From NCBI RefSeq assembly GCF_014489615.1, contig NZ_CP060825.1:248001-312000 (forward strand): a stretch of DNA of 64,000 bases. The letters run 5' to 3'. Source of the DNA: Streptomyces genisteinicus. GTDB taxonomy: Bacteria > Actinomycetota > Actinomycetes > Streptomycetales > Streptomycetaceae. The position numbers and the translations under genes were made by a program. Under the pieces are notes generated by a model. That model was not told the DNA's origin. It ran no database searches and saw only the letters and a list, made by a program, of their open reading frames with translations. Within the stretch, counting starts at the first letter, position 1. Each line of letters opens with the position of its first letter. This document shows, one piece after another, positions 42,871-52,183 of the stretch.

Positions 42871-44304
42871 TCAGCCGCGGTAGGCCTCCAGCAGCCGCAG
42901 CCACACCTCGCTGATGGTCGGGAAGGCCGGGACGGCGTGCCACAGCCGTTCGATCGGCACCTCGCCCGCGACCGCGACGGTCGCCGAGTGCAGGAGTTCG
43001 CCGACGCCGGGGCCGACGAAGGTCACGCCGAGGACGACCTCGCGGTCGAGGTCGACGATCATGCGGGCGTGCCCGCGGTAGCCCTCCGCGTAGAGGCCGG
43101 CGCCGGCGACGGAGCCGAGGTCGTAGTCGACGGCGCGCACCCGGTGGCCCGCGCGCTCGGCCTCGGCGAGGGAGAGGCCGACGGCAGCCGCCTCGGGGTC
43201 GGAGAAGACCACCTGCGGGACGGCCGCGAGGTCGGCCGTGGCGCTGTGCGCGCCCCAGCGGTCGGTCTCCAGGAGGGGCACCTGCTGGGCCCTGGCCGCG
43301 ATCGCGGCCCCCGCGATCCTCGCCTGGTACTTGCCCTGGTGGGTCAGGAGGGCCCGGTGGTTGACGTCGCCGACGGCGTAGAGCCAGTCGGTCCCCTCGA
43401 CGCGGCAGCTGTCGTCGACGGTCAGCCAGGAGCCGTCCGCGAGGCCCACCGAGTCGAGGCCGATGCCGTCGGTGCGCGGGGCGCGGCCGGTGGCGAAGAG
43501 CACTTCGTCCGCCTCGACGCTGCCGCCGTCGCCGAGCACCACGGTGACGGGTCCGGTGCTGCCGCCGGGGCGGTCCACCGCGGCGACCGAGGTGTTCAGG
43601 CGTACATCGGCGCCGGCCTCCCGCAGGGCGTCGACGACGTGCTCGCCGACGAAGGACTCCATGCGGGGCAGGACGCCGCCGTCGCGGACGAGGAGGGTGA
43701 CCCGGGAGCCGAGCGCCTGCCAGGCGGTGGCCATCTCCACGCCGACGACACCGCCGCCGACGACGACGAGCCGGGCGGGCACCTCGCGCGCGCTGGTGGC
43801 CTCGCGGCTGGTCCACGGCCGGGCTCCGGCGAGGCCGGGCAGGTCGGGCAGTACGGCGCGGCTGCCGGTGGCGACGACGACGGCGTGCCGGGCGGTGAGC
43901 AGGTGGTGCTCCTTCTCCGCCCCGTCGACGACGACGCTGCGCGGTCCGCGGAGTCTGCCGTGGCCGCGGTAGAGGCGGACGCCGATGGAGTCCAGCCACT
44001 CGGCCTGGCCGGTGTCGTCCCAGTCCCCGACGCGTTCGTCGCGCCGGGCGAGCACGGCCTTGGCGTCCAGCGGTCCCTGGACGGCGCCGGAGAGACCGGG
44101 CACCCGGCGGGCGTCGGCGCGGGCGAGTGCCGGGCGCAGCAGCGCCTTGCTCGGGACGCAGGCCCAGTACGAGCACTCGCCGCCGATGAGTTCGCTCTCG
44201 ACCACGGCGGTGCTCAGGCCCGCGGCCCTGGTCCGGTCGGCGACGTTCTCGCCGACGGGGCCCGCTCCGAGCACGACGACGTCGTATTCCACAGCTTCGG
44301 TCAT
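42871..44304 (-). CDS. FAD-dependent pyridine nucleotide-disulfide oxidoreductase
   Basis: This 477-residue protein has the FAD-binding VVVLGAGPVGENVADRTRAAGL, the redox-active pair GGECSYWACVPSKALLRP (C-x4-C), the NAD(P)-binding VVVGGGVVGVEMATAW and FATGRAPRTDGIGL. The C-terminal HAVPAFPTISEVW supplies the His-Glu dyad of the dimer partner. It is in the mercuric/dihydrolipoamide reductase class, but no paired acyltransferase or mer gene is near. I use the ATG at 44304 (MTEAVEYD), and a GTG at 44340 is possible. It is divergent from a thioredoxin gene, which may be functionally related. Confidence 0.88.
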   Translation of the reverse strand: MTEAVEYDVVVLGAGPVGENVADRTRAAGLSTAVVESELIGGECSYWACVPSKALLRPALARADARRVPGLSGAVQGPLDAKAVLARRDERVGDWDDTGQAEWLDSIGVRLYRGHGRLRGPRSVVVDGAEKEHHLLTARHAVVVATGSRAVLPDLPGLAGARPWTSREATSAREVPARLVVVGGGVVGVEMATAWQALGSRVTLLVRDGGVLPRMESFVGEHVVDALREAGADVRLNTSVAAVDRPGGSTGPVTVVLGDGGSVEADEVLFATGRAPRTDGIGLDSVGLADGSWLTVDDSCRVEGTDWLYAVGDVNHRALLTHQGKYQARIAGAAIAARAQQVPLLETDRWGAHSATADLAAVPQVVFSDPEAAAVGLSLAEAERAGHRVRAVDYDLGSVAGAGLYAEGYRGHARMIVDLDREVVLGVTFVGPGVGELLHSATVAVAGEVPIERLWHAVPAFPTISEVWLRLLEAYRG

Positions 44305-44423
44305 AGGCTCAGTCTGCTGCGGGGTGTGCGTCATGGCCACATGGGCAGGGGCAGGAATACCAGCGTCCCGGGCACCGTTGTGCGGGGCGACTCCACCGGA
44401 CGTCAGCGAGAGGTAGACAGGCC

Positions 44424-44834
44424 ATGAGCACGCTTGAGCTCACCAAGGAAAACTTCGATCAGGTCGTGACGGACAACGACTTCATCCTGATCGACTTCTG
44501 GGCGTCCTGGTGTGGCCCCTGCAAGCAGTTCGCGCCTGTCTTCGAGGGCGCGTCCGAGCGGCACCAGGACCTCGTCTTCGCGAAGGTCGACACCGAGGCC
44601 CAGCAGGAGCTCGCGGCGGCCTTCGAGATCCGTTCCATCCCGACGCTGATGATCGTCCGCGACAACGTGGCCGTCTTCGCCCAGCCCGGGGCGCTGCCGG
44701 AGGCGGCGCTGGAGGACGTGATCGGGCAGGCCCGCGCGCTGGACATGGACGAGGTGCGCCGGTCGATCGAGAAGGCGCAGCAGGACGCCCCGGCCGGCGG
44801 ACAGCAGGAGGGCGGCGGCGCGGCCACCGCCTGA
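44424..44834 (+). CDS. trxA: Thioredoxin
   Basis: This 136-residue thioredoxin fold has the active site WASWCGPCKQF near residue 33 and the cis-proline segment IRSIPTLMIVRD. It is longer than the usual 105-110 residues. A C-terminal Gln/Ala/Gly-rich tail follows the core, as in several Streptomyces thioredoxins. It reduces protein disulfides using electrons from a reductase, and the divergent flavoprotein gene is a candidate functional relative. Start ATG at 44424 with AGAGGT upstream. Confidence 0.93.
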   Translation: MSTLELTKENFDQVVTDNDFILIDFWASWCGPCKQFAPVFEGASERHQDLVFAKVDTEAQQELAAAFEIRSIPTLMIVRDNVAVFAQPGALPEAALEDVIGQARALDMDEVRRSIEKAQQDAPAGGQQEGGGAATA

Positions 44835-44853
44835 GGGCGCCGCCCTCCTCCAC

Positions 44854-44893
44854 CCGGCGGCCGGAGCGCCTTCAGTGGCGCTCCGGCCGCCGG
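44854..44893. terminator. 17-base-pair hairpin terminator
   Basis: Perfect stem 44854-44870 with 44877-44893, 6-base loop, between the convergent thioredoxin and thiolase genes. It probably serves both. Confidence 0.85.
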
Positions 44894-44980
44894 CGTGTGT
44901 CCCGGCCGCGGAGGGGCGTGCCCGGCCGCCGGTGTCCGTCCCGGGCCCGGCCGCCGGTGTGCCGGAAGGCGGAGGGCGGG

Positions 44981-46165
44981 TCAGCGTTCGAGGACGAGCG
45001 CGAGGCCCTGGCCGACGCCGATGCACAGGGCGGCGAGGCCCGTGCCCGAGCCCGCGGCGGCGAGCTGGTGGGCGACGCTGCCCGCCAGCCGGGCGCCCGA
45101 GGCGCCGAGGGGATGGCCGATGGCGATGGCTCCGCCGCGCGGGTTGACGACGGCGGGGTCCAGTTCGGGCCACTCGGCGAGGCAGCCGAGCGACTGTGCG
45201 GCGAAGGCCTCGTTGAGTTCGAACGTCGTCAGGTCGGCGAACGACCGTCCGGCTCTGGCCAGCGCCTTCGTGACGGCCTCGACCGGCCCCAGTCCGAAGA
45301 GCTGCGGCTCGATCCCGGTGACGGCCGAGGCGCGGACGCGGGCGAGCGGTTCGCGGCCGGTGGCCCGAAGCCCCTCGTCGTCCACGAGGAGCAGGGCGGC
45401 GGCTCCGTCGTTGAGGGGTGAGGCGTTGCCCGCGGTCACGGTTCCCTGCGGCCGGAACGAGGGCTTCAGCTTGGCGAGCGCCTCCATCGACGTGCTGTCG
45501 CGGATGCACTCGTCCCGTGCCAGGTCCACGTCGGGCAGGGGCACGACCTCGCCGTCGTAGAGTCCCCGGGCCCAGGCGTCGGCGGCCTTGCGGTGGCTGG
45601 CGAGGGCGAAGGCGTCCTGCGCCTCGCGGCCGATGCCGTGCTTGTCGGCGACGAGTTCGGCGCCCTCGCCGAGCTGCACGGTCCACTCGGCGGGCATCCG
45701 CGGGTTGGTCATGCGCCAGCCGAGCGTGGTCGAGTGGAGCTGCTGGTGGCCGGCCGGAAAGGCGCGTTCGGGCTTCTGCATCACCCACGGGGCGCGGGAC
45801 ATGGACTCGACGCCGCCGGCCACGGCCACCGAGGCGTCGCCGAGCGCGATGGCGCGGGCGGCCTGCACGACCGCTTCCAGCCCGGAACCGCAGAGCCGGT
45901 TCACCGTGACGCCCGGGACGCTCACCGGCAGGCCGGCGAGGAGCACGGCCATCCGGGCGACGTCGCGGTTGTCCTCGCCGGCGCCGTTGGCGTCGCCGAA
46001 GACGACGTCGTCGATGCGGGACGGGTCGAGGTCCGGGGTGCGGTCGACGAGCGAGCGCAGGACGTGGGCCGCGAGGTCGTCCGGGCGGACGGAGGAGAGG
46101 GCGCCCCCGAACTTCCCGATCGGGGTGCGGACGGCGTCGACGATGTAGACGTCGCGGATGCTCAT
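44981..46165 (-). CDS. Thiolase (acetyl-CoA acyltransferase)
   Basis: This 394-residue protein begins MSIRDVYIVDAVRTPIGKFGG. The nucleophilic Cys is in TVNRLCGSGLEAV (about residue 90), the catalytic His in GGAIAIGHPLGASGARL (about 350) and the second Cys in ALCIGVGQG (normally CxGGGxG; here Val replaces a Gly). It cleaves beta-ketoacyl-CoA, closest in pattern to beta-ketoadipyl-CoA thiolases. The ATG at 46165 follows GGGAGAG. It stands alone, so the pathway is unclear. Confidence 0.93.
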   Translation of the reverse strand: MSIRDVYIVDAVRTPIGKFGGALSSVRPDDLAAHVLRSLVDRTPDLDPSRIDDVVFGDANGAGEDNRDVARMAVLLAGLPVSVPGVTVNRLCGSGLEAVVQAARAIALGDASVAVAGGVESMSRAPWVMQKPERAFPAGHQQLHSTTLGWRMTNPRMPAEWTVQLGEGAELVADKHGIGREAQDAFALASHRKAADAWARGLYDGEVVPLPDVDLARDECIRDSTSMEALAKLKPSFRPQGTVTAGNASPLNDGAAALLLVDDEGLRATGREPLARVRASAVTGIEPQLFGLGPVEAVTKALARAGRSFADLTTFELNEAFAAQSLGCLAEWPELDPAVVNPRGGAIAIGHPLGASGARLAGSVAHQLAAAGSGTGLAALCIGVGQGLALVLER

Positions 46166-46389
46166 CGAATTCTCTCCCGGCGGCCGGGACCAGTGTTCGC
46201 CTGGTGAACAATGGTCCACAAATCGAGTCGCCAGAGTGTGGGCCCGGGGCGCCGGGTTGTCAACGCTCCGCCGTGCGCGGCGCCGGGGCCCGGCCGGTGT
46301 GCCGCAGGGCGCGAACGGGCTGCCCGGGCCCGGCCACCCGGTCCCCCTGGGAGCGGGACGTCAGGACGCGGGCCGCCGCGCGTGAGCGG

Positions 46390-46659
46390 TCAGAGCCGGT
46401 CGGCGTCCACGACCCGGACGGTGAGGCCGTAGTCCAGCTCCGCGCCGTCCACCAGCAGCGCCTCGACGGCGCGTGTCACCGGGTCGATGTCGGCCTCCAC
46501 GCCGTCGCCGACGTAGCGGGGGTACCCGGACGCGCCCCGGCGGCCGGTCGCGTCGACGACGGCCGAGCGGATCGCGGTGTCGGCCGCGGCGACCGGGTCG
46601 TCGCCTTCGACGTGCTCGGGGAGGACAAGGATGCCGAAACGCTCCGGTTCGTTGCTCAT
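46390..46659 (-). CDS. Hypothetical small protein
   Basis: This 89-residue soluble acidic protein begins MSNEPERFGILVLPEHVEGDD and contains AADTAIRSAVVDATGRRGASGYPRYVGDGVEADIDPVTRAVEALLVDGAELDYGLTVRVVDADRL. No recognised domain. Conserved-looking composition and position 76 bases downstream of the LacI gene on the same strand support a real gene. Function unknown. Confidence 0.7.
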   Translation of the reverse strand: MSNEPERFGILVLPEHVEGDDPVAAADTAIRSAVVDATGRRGASGYPRYVGDGVEADIDPVTRAVEALLVDGAELDYGLTVRVVDADRL

Positions 46660-46735
46660 GGGGCGACGGTAGACATCCGCCCGGTCGGCCGCATGTCGTC
46701 GGCCGCACGTCGTCGCCCACCGGGCGGCTGGCGCG

Positions 46736-47758
46736 TCAGCTGGACTCCCGGTGGACGGCCCGGGCCGCCATCAGGTCGTGGTGCTCCGGCTCCGCGGCCG
46801 GTTCCCGGACGACGCGGTCGACGAGCTCGGCGAGCCGGCGCCCGCTGACGGTGTCGACACGGACGGTGCTCAGCCGGGGCCGCAGCAGCCTGCCGAGCAG
46901 CAGGTCGCCGGCGCCGACCACGGCCGTCTCCCGGGGCACGTCGACGCCCTCGTCCTGGAGCGCGCGCATCAGCAGCATCGCGTAGGCGTCGTCGAAGGCG
47001 AACACGGCGTCGAGGCCCGTCGCACGCCAGCGGGCGGCGAGGGCGGCGGCCGACTCCTCCTCGTACGCCATCGGCAGGGGCACTGTCCGCGCCCCGCTGC
47101 CCTCGGCCGCTGCGCGTGCCCCTTCCAGGCGCAGCTCGGCGCAGAGCTTCGGGCCCGGTTCGCGGGGGACGACCACGCCGATGGCGCGCCGGCCGCGGTG
47201 GATCAGGTGCCCGACCGCCGCGGCGCCGATCCGGCGCTCGTCCAGGGCGAGGAAGTGCGCGCCCCGGGTCGGGTGAGGCCCGAGGGTGACGACGGCGCGC
47301 GCGCCCGACCGCCTCAGGAGGCTCACCCCGTAGGCGGAGGGCTGGGTGGCGCCGGGGCAGACGACGGCGACCGGCCGCAGTTCGGCCCACGCGCGGGCGG
47401 CCTCGTCGCCGTCGAGGCCGACGCCGCCGTACTCGACGACGGTGTACTCGAGGCGGCGCAGCTCGCTCTGGAACTCGTCGTAGAACCGCACGGGCAGCGG
47501 GCCGCCCGGCAGCCGCGCGGAGGGCATGACCACGGTCCGGGTGTGCCCTGCCCGCAGGCTGCGGGCGGCCGCGTGGGGGACGTAGCCCAGTTCCTCGGCG
47601 GCGGCGCGGACCCGCAGACGGGTCGGTTCGCTGATGCGCACGGCGGCGGTGTTGTTGAGGACGTACGAGACGGTGGCACGGGAAACTCCGGCCAGCCGGG
47701 CGACGTCGGCACTGGTCGGGGCGGAGCGGCCCACGGGTTGTCGGGGTGTCTGGCTCAT
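46736..47758 (-). CDS. LacI-family transcriptional regulator
   Basis: This 340-residue regulator has an N-terminal LacI HTH with TSADVARLAGVSRATVSYVLNN and the hinge helix LRVRAAAEELGYVPHAAARSLRAG, followed by a periplasmic-binding-type ligand domain. The hinge motif is intact, so minor-groove binding to a palindrome is expected. No sugar transporter or hydrolase is adjacent, so its targets lie elsewhere. The ATG at 47758 is supported by family alignment. Confidence 0.93.
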   Translation of the reverse strand: MSQTPRQPVGRSAPTSADVARLAGVSRATVSYVLNNTAAVRISEPTRLRVRAAAEELGYVPHAAARSLRAGHTRTVVMPSARLPGGPLPVRFYDEFQSELRRLEYTVVEYGGVGLDGDEAARAWAELRPVAVVCPGATQPSAYGVSLLRRSGARAVVTLGPHPTRGAHFLALDERRIGAAAVGHLIHRGRRAIGVVVPREPGPKLCAELRLEGARAAAEGSGARTVPLPMAYEEESAAALAARWRATGLDAVFAFDDAYAMLLMRALQDEGVDVPRETAVVGAGDLLLGRLLRPRLSTVRVDTVSGRRLAELVDRVVREPAAEPEHHDLMAARAVHRESS

Positions 47759-47967
47759 CGCCCTCGGCATCCTTCCAGAGAGCGCGTTCATCGGGATGGG
47801 GGGATGGCCGGAAATGCCCGGCGTGCGGCCGTGTCGTTCGTCGGCCGCAGGAAGCGGTTGTCGCCCCGCCCGGCCCGGCGGCGACCGGGACGCGCCGGAC
47901 GCGGATCGTCGGCGCGTCGTGCCGGGATGGCTGGATCCGGCAGATCGCGCGGTTCTACGGTGGGCCG

Positions 47968-48441
47968 ATGTCGATCTCTCCCCGCCCGTCGCAGGACCCT
48001 CCGGGCGACCCCGGTCCCGTGCCCGGCCGCGACGGCCCGTTCGCCACCACCGAGGCCGATCCGGCGGGCGTGGGGCCCGTGCGCACCTCGTACGCGCCGG
48101 ACCGGGACGGGGACCCCGATCCGGGCGAGATCGTCTGGACGTGGGTGCCGTACGAGGAGGACGACGGGCGCGGCAAGGACCGGCCGGTCCTCGTGGTGGC
48201 CCGCGAGGCGGCGGGGACGCTGCTCGCCGTGCAGCTGTCGAGCCGGGCGCACGACGGCGACCGCGAGTGGGTGGCCATCGGCACCGGCCCGTGGGACGGC
48301 GCGGGGCGCGAGTCCTGGGTGGATCTGGACCGGGTGCTGCGGGTCCATGAGCGGGGCATGCGGCGCGAGGCGTCCGCGCTGGACCGCCCGCGCTTCGACC
48401 GGGTGGTGGGGCGCCTGCGGGAACGTCACGGCTGGTCCTGA
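47968..48441 (+). CDS. PemK/MazF-like protein, no adjacent antitoxin
   Basis: This 157-residue protein has a disordered N-terminal 45 residues and then a PemK-like barrel: DPDPGEIVWTWVPYEEDDGRGKDRPVLVVAREAAGTLLAVQLSS with a C-terminal RESWVDLDRVLRVHERGM. MazF/PemK toxins cut mRNA, but many actinobacterial long forms are solitary and may not be toxic. No antitoxin-sized gene precedes or follows it. A TACGGT hexamer six bases before the ATG suggests leaderless expression. Confidence 0.75.
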   Translation: MSISPRPSQDPPGDPGPVPGRDGPFATTEADPAGVGPVRTSYAPDRDGDPDPGEIVWTWVPYEEDDGRGKDRPVLVVAREAAGTLLAVQLSSRAHDGDREWVAIGTGPWDGAGRESWVDLDRVLRVHERGMRREASALDRPRFDRVVGRLRERHGWS

Positions 48442-48548
48442 CCCGCACCCTGCCCGTCCGTGGCCCGCGCGCGCCCTCGCCGCCGGCCGCGGTCGGCTCT
48501 CCGGTCGCCCGCCCCGGGCCCGCGCGGGCGGCCGCCCGCCGGTCCCCT

Positions 48549-49388
48549 TCAGCGCGCCGGGCCCGGCAGTCCCGTGAGGACACGGCGGAACGCGCCGAGC
48601 GTCGCCGCTCCGGCCGAGCGGTCCAGCACCGCGAAGACGACCTCGTCGAAGTGGCCGCCGAACCTGCCTTCCGGCCCCAGCAGGCCCCGGAAGGCGCCGG
48701 CCACGCCGGCGGGGTCGTTGCGGAAGACGCCGCACCCCCAGGCGCCGAGGACGAGCCGGCGGTATCCGCGGGCCACCGCGGTCTCCAGCACGCGTTCCGC
48801 ACGGGCGGCGAGCACCGCGGGCACCCGGTGCGCCTGTTCGGGCAGGTTCCGGGCGACGACCCCCGCGTTCGGTGCGGGCGAGGTGAGGAATCCCGCCAGG
48901 AACGGCTCCTCCAGCAGGGTGCCGCGGTCGTCGCGGAAGACGGGCACGCCCGGGGAGGAGATGACCCGGTCGGAGTAGAACGGGCTGCGGTCGCGGCGGT
49001 GGTGCTCGTAGTAGGCCGGGGCGCGCAGCAGGGTGGCGTGGAGGGCGGAGGCCCGGCAGAGCGCCTCCTCCTGGGCCTGCGCCCCGTTCAGGAAGCCGCC
49101 GCCCGGGTTCCTGGCGGAGGCGAAGTTCAGCACGGCGACGGGCTCGGGGGCCGCGGACGTCAGGCGGCGCGCGGCCGCGGTGCTCGACTCGCCGGTCACC
49201 TCGAAGGCCGTGGCGCGGCCGGTGTCCGGGACGGCCCGGACCGGCTCCGGTCCGTACAGCTCGGTGCCCTTCAGGGCGGCGGCGACCGCCTCCCCCAGAT
49301 CGACCCGGCGGCCGCCGGGCAGCCGGTAGCCGCCCGCCGCCACGATCTCCCGGGTCTGCCTCGCGATCTCCCGCAGACGTGCGCTCAT
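48549..49388 (-). CDS. Bacterial PARG-like macrodomain protein (TIGR02452 type)
   Basis: This 279-residue protein has the poly(ADP-ribose) glycohydrolase signature: AVLNFASARNPGGGFLNGAQAQEEALCRAS near residues 84-113, with the GGG loop and catalytic QEE. YSDRVISSPGVPVFRDD and RRLVLGAWGCGVFRNDP complete the macrodomain. It is expected to remove ADP-ribose from proteins or hydrolyse poly(ADP-ribose). No ADP-ribosyltransferase is in the window. Start either ATG at 49388 or three codons upstream at 49397. Confidence 0.88.
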   Translation of the reverse strand: MSARLREIARQTREIVAAGGYRLPGGRRVDLGEAVAAALKGTELYGPEPVRAVPDTGRATAFEVTGESSTAAARRLTSAAPEPVAVLNFASARNPGGGFLNGAQAQEEALCRASALHATLLRAPAYYEHHRRDRSPFYSDRVISSPGVPVFRDDRGTLLEEPFLAGFLTSPAPNAGVVARNLPEQAHRVPAVLAARAERVLETAVARGYRRLVLGAWGCGVFRNDPAGVAGAFRGLLGPEGRFGGHFDEVVFAVLDRSAGAATLGAFRRVLTGLPGPAR

Positions 49389-49526
49389 CTGCCACATGGT
49401 GGGTGACCAGGCACGACACGATCAAGCGTGTTTCCGCTCCTCAGGGGCAGTCTTGTGCGAAGAGGCGGCAGTGGCCTTAGGTTGACAGAGTCCCTTCGCG
49501 GGATCCTTCGAGTGGAGGAGTCGCAC

Positions 49527-50801
49527 ATGCGTCCGCCAGATACCGACGGCTTCGGGCCCGGGTTGTCCGAGGACGACGCCGAGGACCTGCTCCGATGTAT
49601 CTGCTTCAAGACCGGTCCGCCCCGTGTGGTGGGCGTCGAGGTCGAATGGCTGGTCCACGACCTCGAAAGGCCCGCCGTCCCGGTGGACGCCGAGCGTCTG
49701 CGCTCGGCCCACGACGAGGTGCGCGCCCTCTCGCTCACCTCGGCCCTGACCTTCGAACCGGGCGGCCAGCTGGAACTCAGCTCCGCGCCCGCCGCGTCCC
49801 TGACGGAGTGCGTCGACTCCACCGCCGCCGATCTGCGCGCCGTGCGCACCGCGCTCCGCGCCTCGGGTCTGGCCCTCGCCGGTTACGGTCTCGATCCCTG
49901 GCAGTCCCCGCGCCGGCTGCTCCGCGAGCCGCGCTACGACGCGATGGAGCGGCATCTGGACCGCACCGGCCCCGCCGGGCGCACCATGATGTGCTCGTCG
50001 GCCTCCGTCCAGGTGTCGCTGGACGCGGGCGAGGAGGAACCGGGCCCCCTCGGCCACGCGCGGCGCTGGCAGCTCGCCCATCTGCTGGGCGCGGTGCTGC
50101 TGGCCGCGTTCGCCAACTCCCCGGCGCGCGGCGGCCGTCCCACCGGCTGGAAGTCGGCCCGGCAGGCGGTGTGGGCGGCCATCGACCCCGTGCGGGCGCT
50201 GGCGCCCGAGCCGGGGGCCGAGCCGCGCTCCGCCTGGGCGGCGCACGCGCTCGACGCGCCGGTGATGTGCGTGCGCCGGGCCGAGGGCCCGTGGGACAGC
50301 CCGGCGGGGCTGACGTTCCGCCAGTGGCTGCGGTCGGGGACGCCCCGGCGTCCGACGAGGGAGGATCTCGACTACCACCTGACCACGCTGTTCCCCCCGG
50401 TCCGGCCCCGCGGTCACCTGGAGCTGCGCATGCTGGACGCGCAGCCGGGCGACGACGGCTGGATGGTGCCGACCGCCGTCACCGCGGCGCTGTTCGACGA
50501 TTCCGAGGCGGCGGAGCGGGTGTACCGGGCGGTCAAGCCGCTGGCGGAGTACGCCGGTGCCCTGCCGGCGCCGGTCAGTCCGCTGTGGGTGGCGGCCGCC
50601 CGTGTCGGGCTCGCCGACCCGGCGATCCACACGGCGGCGGTCACCGCCTTCGACGCCGCGCTCGACGCCCTGGGGCGCATCGGCGTCCGTGCCGAACTGG
50701 TCGCGGCCGTCGCCGCGTTCCACGAGCGGTACGTGCTGCCCGGCCGTTCCCCGGCCGACGACCTCGTCCTTTCGCCCGCGGCCAAGGAGCCTGTCACATG
50801 A
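49527..50801 (+). CDS. egtA: Glutamate-cysteine ligase EgtA
   Basis: This 424-residue enzyme makes gamma-glutamylcysteine, the sulfur donor for ergothioneine in actinobacteria. Conserved features include GVEVEWLVHDLERP near residue 40, FEPGGQLELSSAP (substrate Glu binding) and MMCSSASVQVSLD. The ATG at 49527 follows GTGGAGGAG, and a TTGACA at 49482-49487 is a possible -35 element. The stop overlaps the egtB start in ATGA. It is first of four tightly linked egt genes. Confidence 0.94.
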   Translation: MRPPDTDGFGPGLSEDDAEDLLRCICFKTGPPRVVGVEVEWLVHDLERPAVPVDAERLRSAHDEVRALSLTSALTFEPGGQLELSSAPAASLTECVDSTAADLRAVRTALRASGLALAGYGLDPWQSPRRLLREPRYDAMERHLDRTGPAGRTMMCSSASVQVSLDAGEEEPGPLGHARRWQLAHLLGAVLLAAFANSPARGGRPTGWKSARQAVWAAIDPVRALAPEPGAEPRSAWAAHALDAPVMCVRRAEGPWDSPAGLTFRQWLRSGTPRRPTREDLDYHLTTLFPPVRPRGHLELRMLDAQPGDDGWMVPTAVTAALFDDSEAAERVYRAVKPLAEYAGALPAPVSPLWVAAARVGLADPAIHTAAVTAFDAALDALGRIGVRAELVAAVAAFHERYVLPGRSPADDLVLSPAAKEPVT

Positions 50802-52183
50802 GCGAGAACCAGCCGGCCGGCACCGCCGGGCCCTCGCGGGCCCCGTCGCCTGCCGTGTCCCCGCCCGGGGAGGCCGATCCGCGCATCCGTGCCCTCGACG
50901 CCCTGGTCGCGGCGCGCGGGCGCACCGCGCTGCTCACCGAGTGCGTCGACGAGGGCGAGCTGACCGCCCAGCACTCGCCGCTGATGTCCCCCCTGGTGTG
51001 GGATCTGGCGCACATCGGCAACCAGGAGGAGCAGTGGCTGCTGCGCACCGTCGGCGGCCGGCAGGCGCTCAGGCCCGACATCGACTCGGTCTACGACGCC
51101 TTCGAGCACCCGCGCGCCAGCCGGCCGTCGCTCCCGCTGCTCGCGCCGGCGGAAGCCCGGTCGTACGCGGCGGACGTCCGCGGCCGGGTGCTGGAGGTCC
51201 TGGAGCGGACCGCGCTGGAGGGCACACCGCTCGTGGACGCGGCGTTCGCCTTCGGCATGATCGCGCAGCACGAACAGCAGCACGACGAGACGATGCTGAT
51301 CACGCACCAGCTGCGGCGGGGGCCCGCCGCCCTCACCGCGCCCGAGCCGCCGGACCGTCCGCCGGGCGCGCTGCCCGCCGAAGTGCTGGTCCCCGGCGGC
51401 CCGTTCACGATGGGCACCTCGACGGAACCGTGGGCGCTGGACAACGAGCGGCCCGCGCACCGGCGGGACGTCCCCGCGTTCTGGATCGACACCACCCCGG
51501 TGACCTGCGGCGCCTTCGCGGCCTTCATCGACGACGGCGGCTACGGCGAGCGCCGGTGGTGGGCCGACGAGGGCTGGGACCAGATCCGCCGGCACGGCAT
51601 CGGGGCGCCGCTGTTCTGGCGGCGGGAGGGCGGCGCCTGGCTGCGTCGGCGCTTCGGCGTCACCGAGGAGGTGCCCGCCGACGAGCCGGTGCTGCACGTC
51701 AGCTGGTACGAGGCCGACGCGTACGCCCGCTGGGCGGGCAGGCGGCTGCCGACGGAGGCCGAGTGGGAGAAGGCGGCGCGCCACGACCCGGAGTCCGGGC
51801 GGTCCCGGCGGTACCCCTGGGGCGACGCCGACCCCGGCCCGGACCAGGCCAACCTGGGGCAGCGGCATCTGCGGCCCGCGCGTGCCGGGAGCTATCCCGC
51901 GGGCGAGTCGCCGCTCGGGGTGCGGCAGCTGATCGGTGACGTGTGGGAGTGGACGGCGAGCGACTTCCTGCCGTACCCCGGCTTCGTGGCCTTCCCCTAC
52001 CGGGAGTACTCGGAGGTTTTCTTCGGGCCCGCGCACAAGGTGCTGCGCGGCGGTGCGTTCGGGGTCGACCAGGTCGCCTGCCGGGGCACGTTCCGCAACT
52101 GGGACCTGCCGGTCCGCCGGCAGATCTTCTCCGGCTTCCGCACCGCGCGGGACGCCCGCGTCCGGCAGGACGGGGCCGCCTGA
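50798..52183 (+). CDS. egtB: Ergothioneine sulfoxide synthase EgtB
   Basis: This 461-residue nonheme-iron enzyme joins trimethylhistidine (hercynine) and gamma-glutamylcysteine with oxygen. The N-terminal DinB-like part carries the iron-ligand histidines in LAHIGNQEEQ (about residue 72) and HEQQHDETML. The C-terminal FGE-sulfatase domain shows PGGPFTMGTS, WYEADAYARWAGRRLPTEAEWEKAAR and the final FRNWDLPVRRQIFSGFRTARD. Start and stop overlap neighbours (ATGA, TGATG). Confidence 0.96.
   Translation: MSENQPAGTAGPSRAPSPAVSPPGEADPRIRALDALVAARGRTALLTECVDEGELTAQHSPLMSPLVWDLAHIGNQEEQWLLRTVGGRQALRPDIDSVYDAFEHPRASRPSLPLLAPAEARSYAADVRGRVLEVLERTALEGTPLVDAAFAFGMIAQHEQQHDETMLITHQLRRGPAALTAPEPPDRPPGALPAEVLVPGGPFTMGTSTEPWALDNERPAHRRDVPAFWIDTTPVTCGAFAAFIDDGGYGERRWWADEGWDQIRRHGIGAPLFWRREGGAWLRRRFGVTEEVPADEPVLHVSWYEADAYARWAGRRLPTEAEWEKAARHDPESGRSRRYPWGDADPGPDQANLGQRHLRPARAGSYPAGESPLGVRQLIGDVWEWTASDFLPYPGFVAFPYREYSEVFFGPAHKVLRGGAFGVDQVACRGTFRNWDLPVRRQIFSGFRTARDARVRQDGAA

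Noticed and set aside
47759..47967. Antitoxin partner for the PemK-like protein
   Set aside because: No small reading frame with a start signal or DNA-binding motif is present on the plus strand upstream of the gene.
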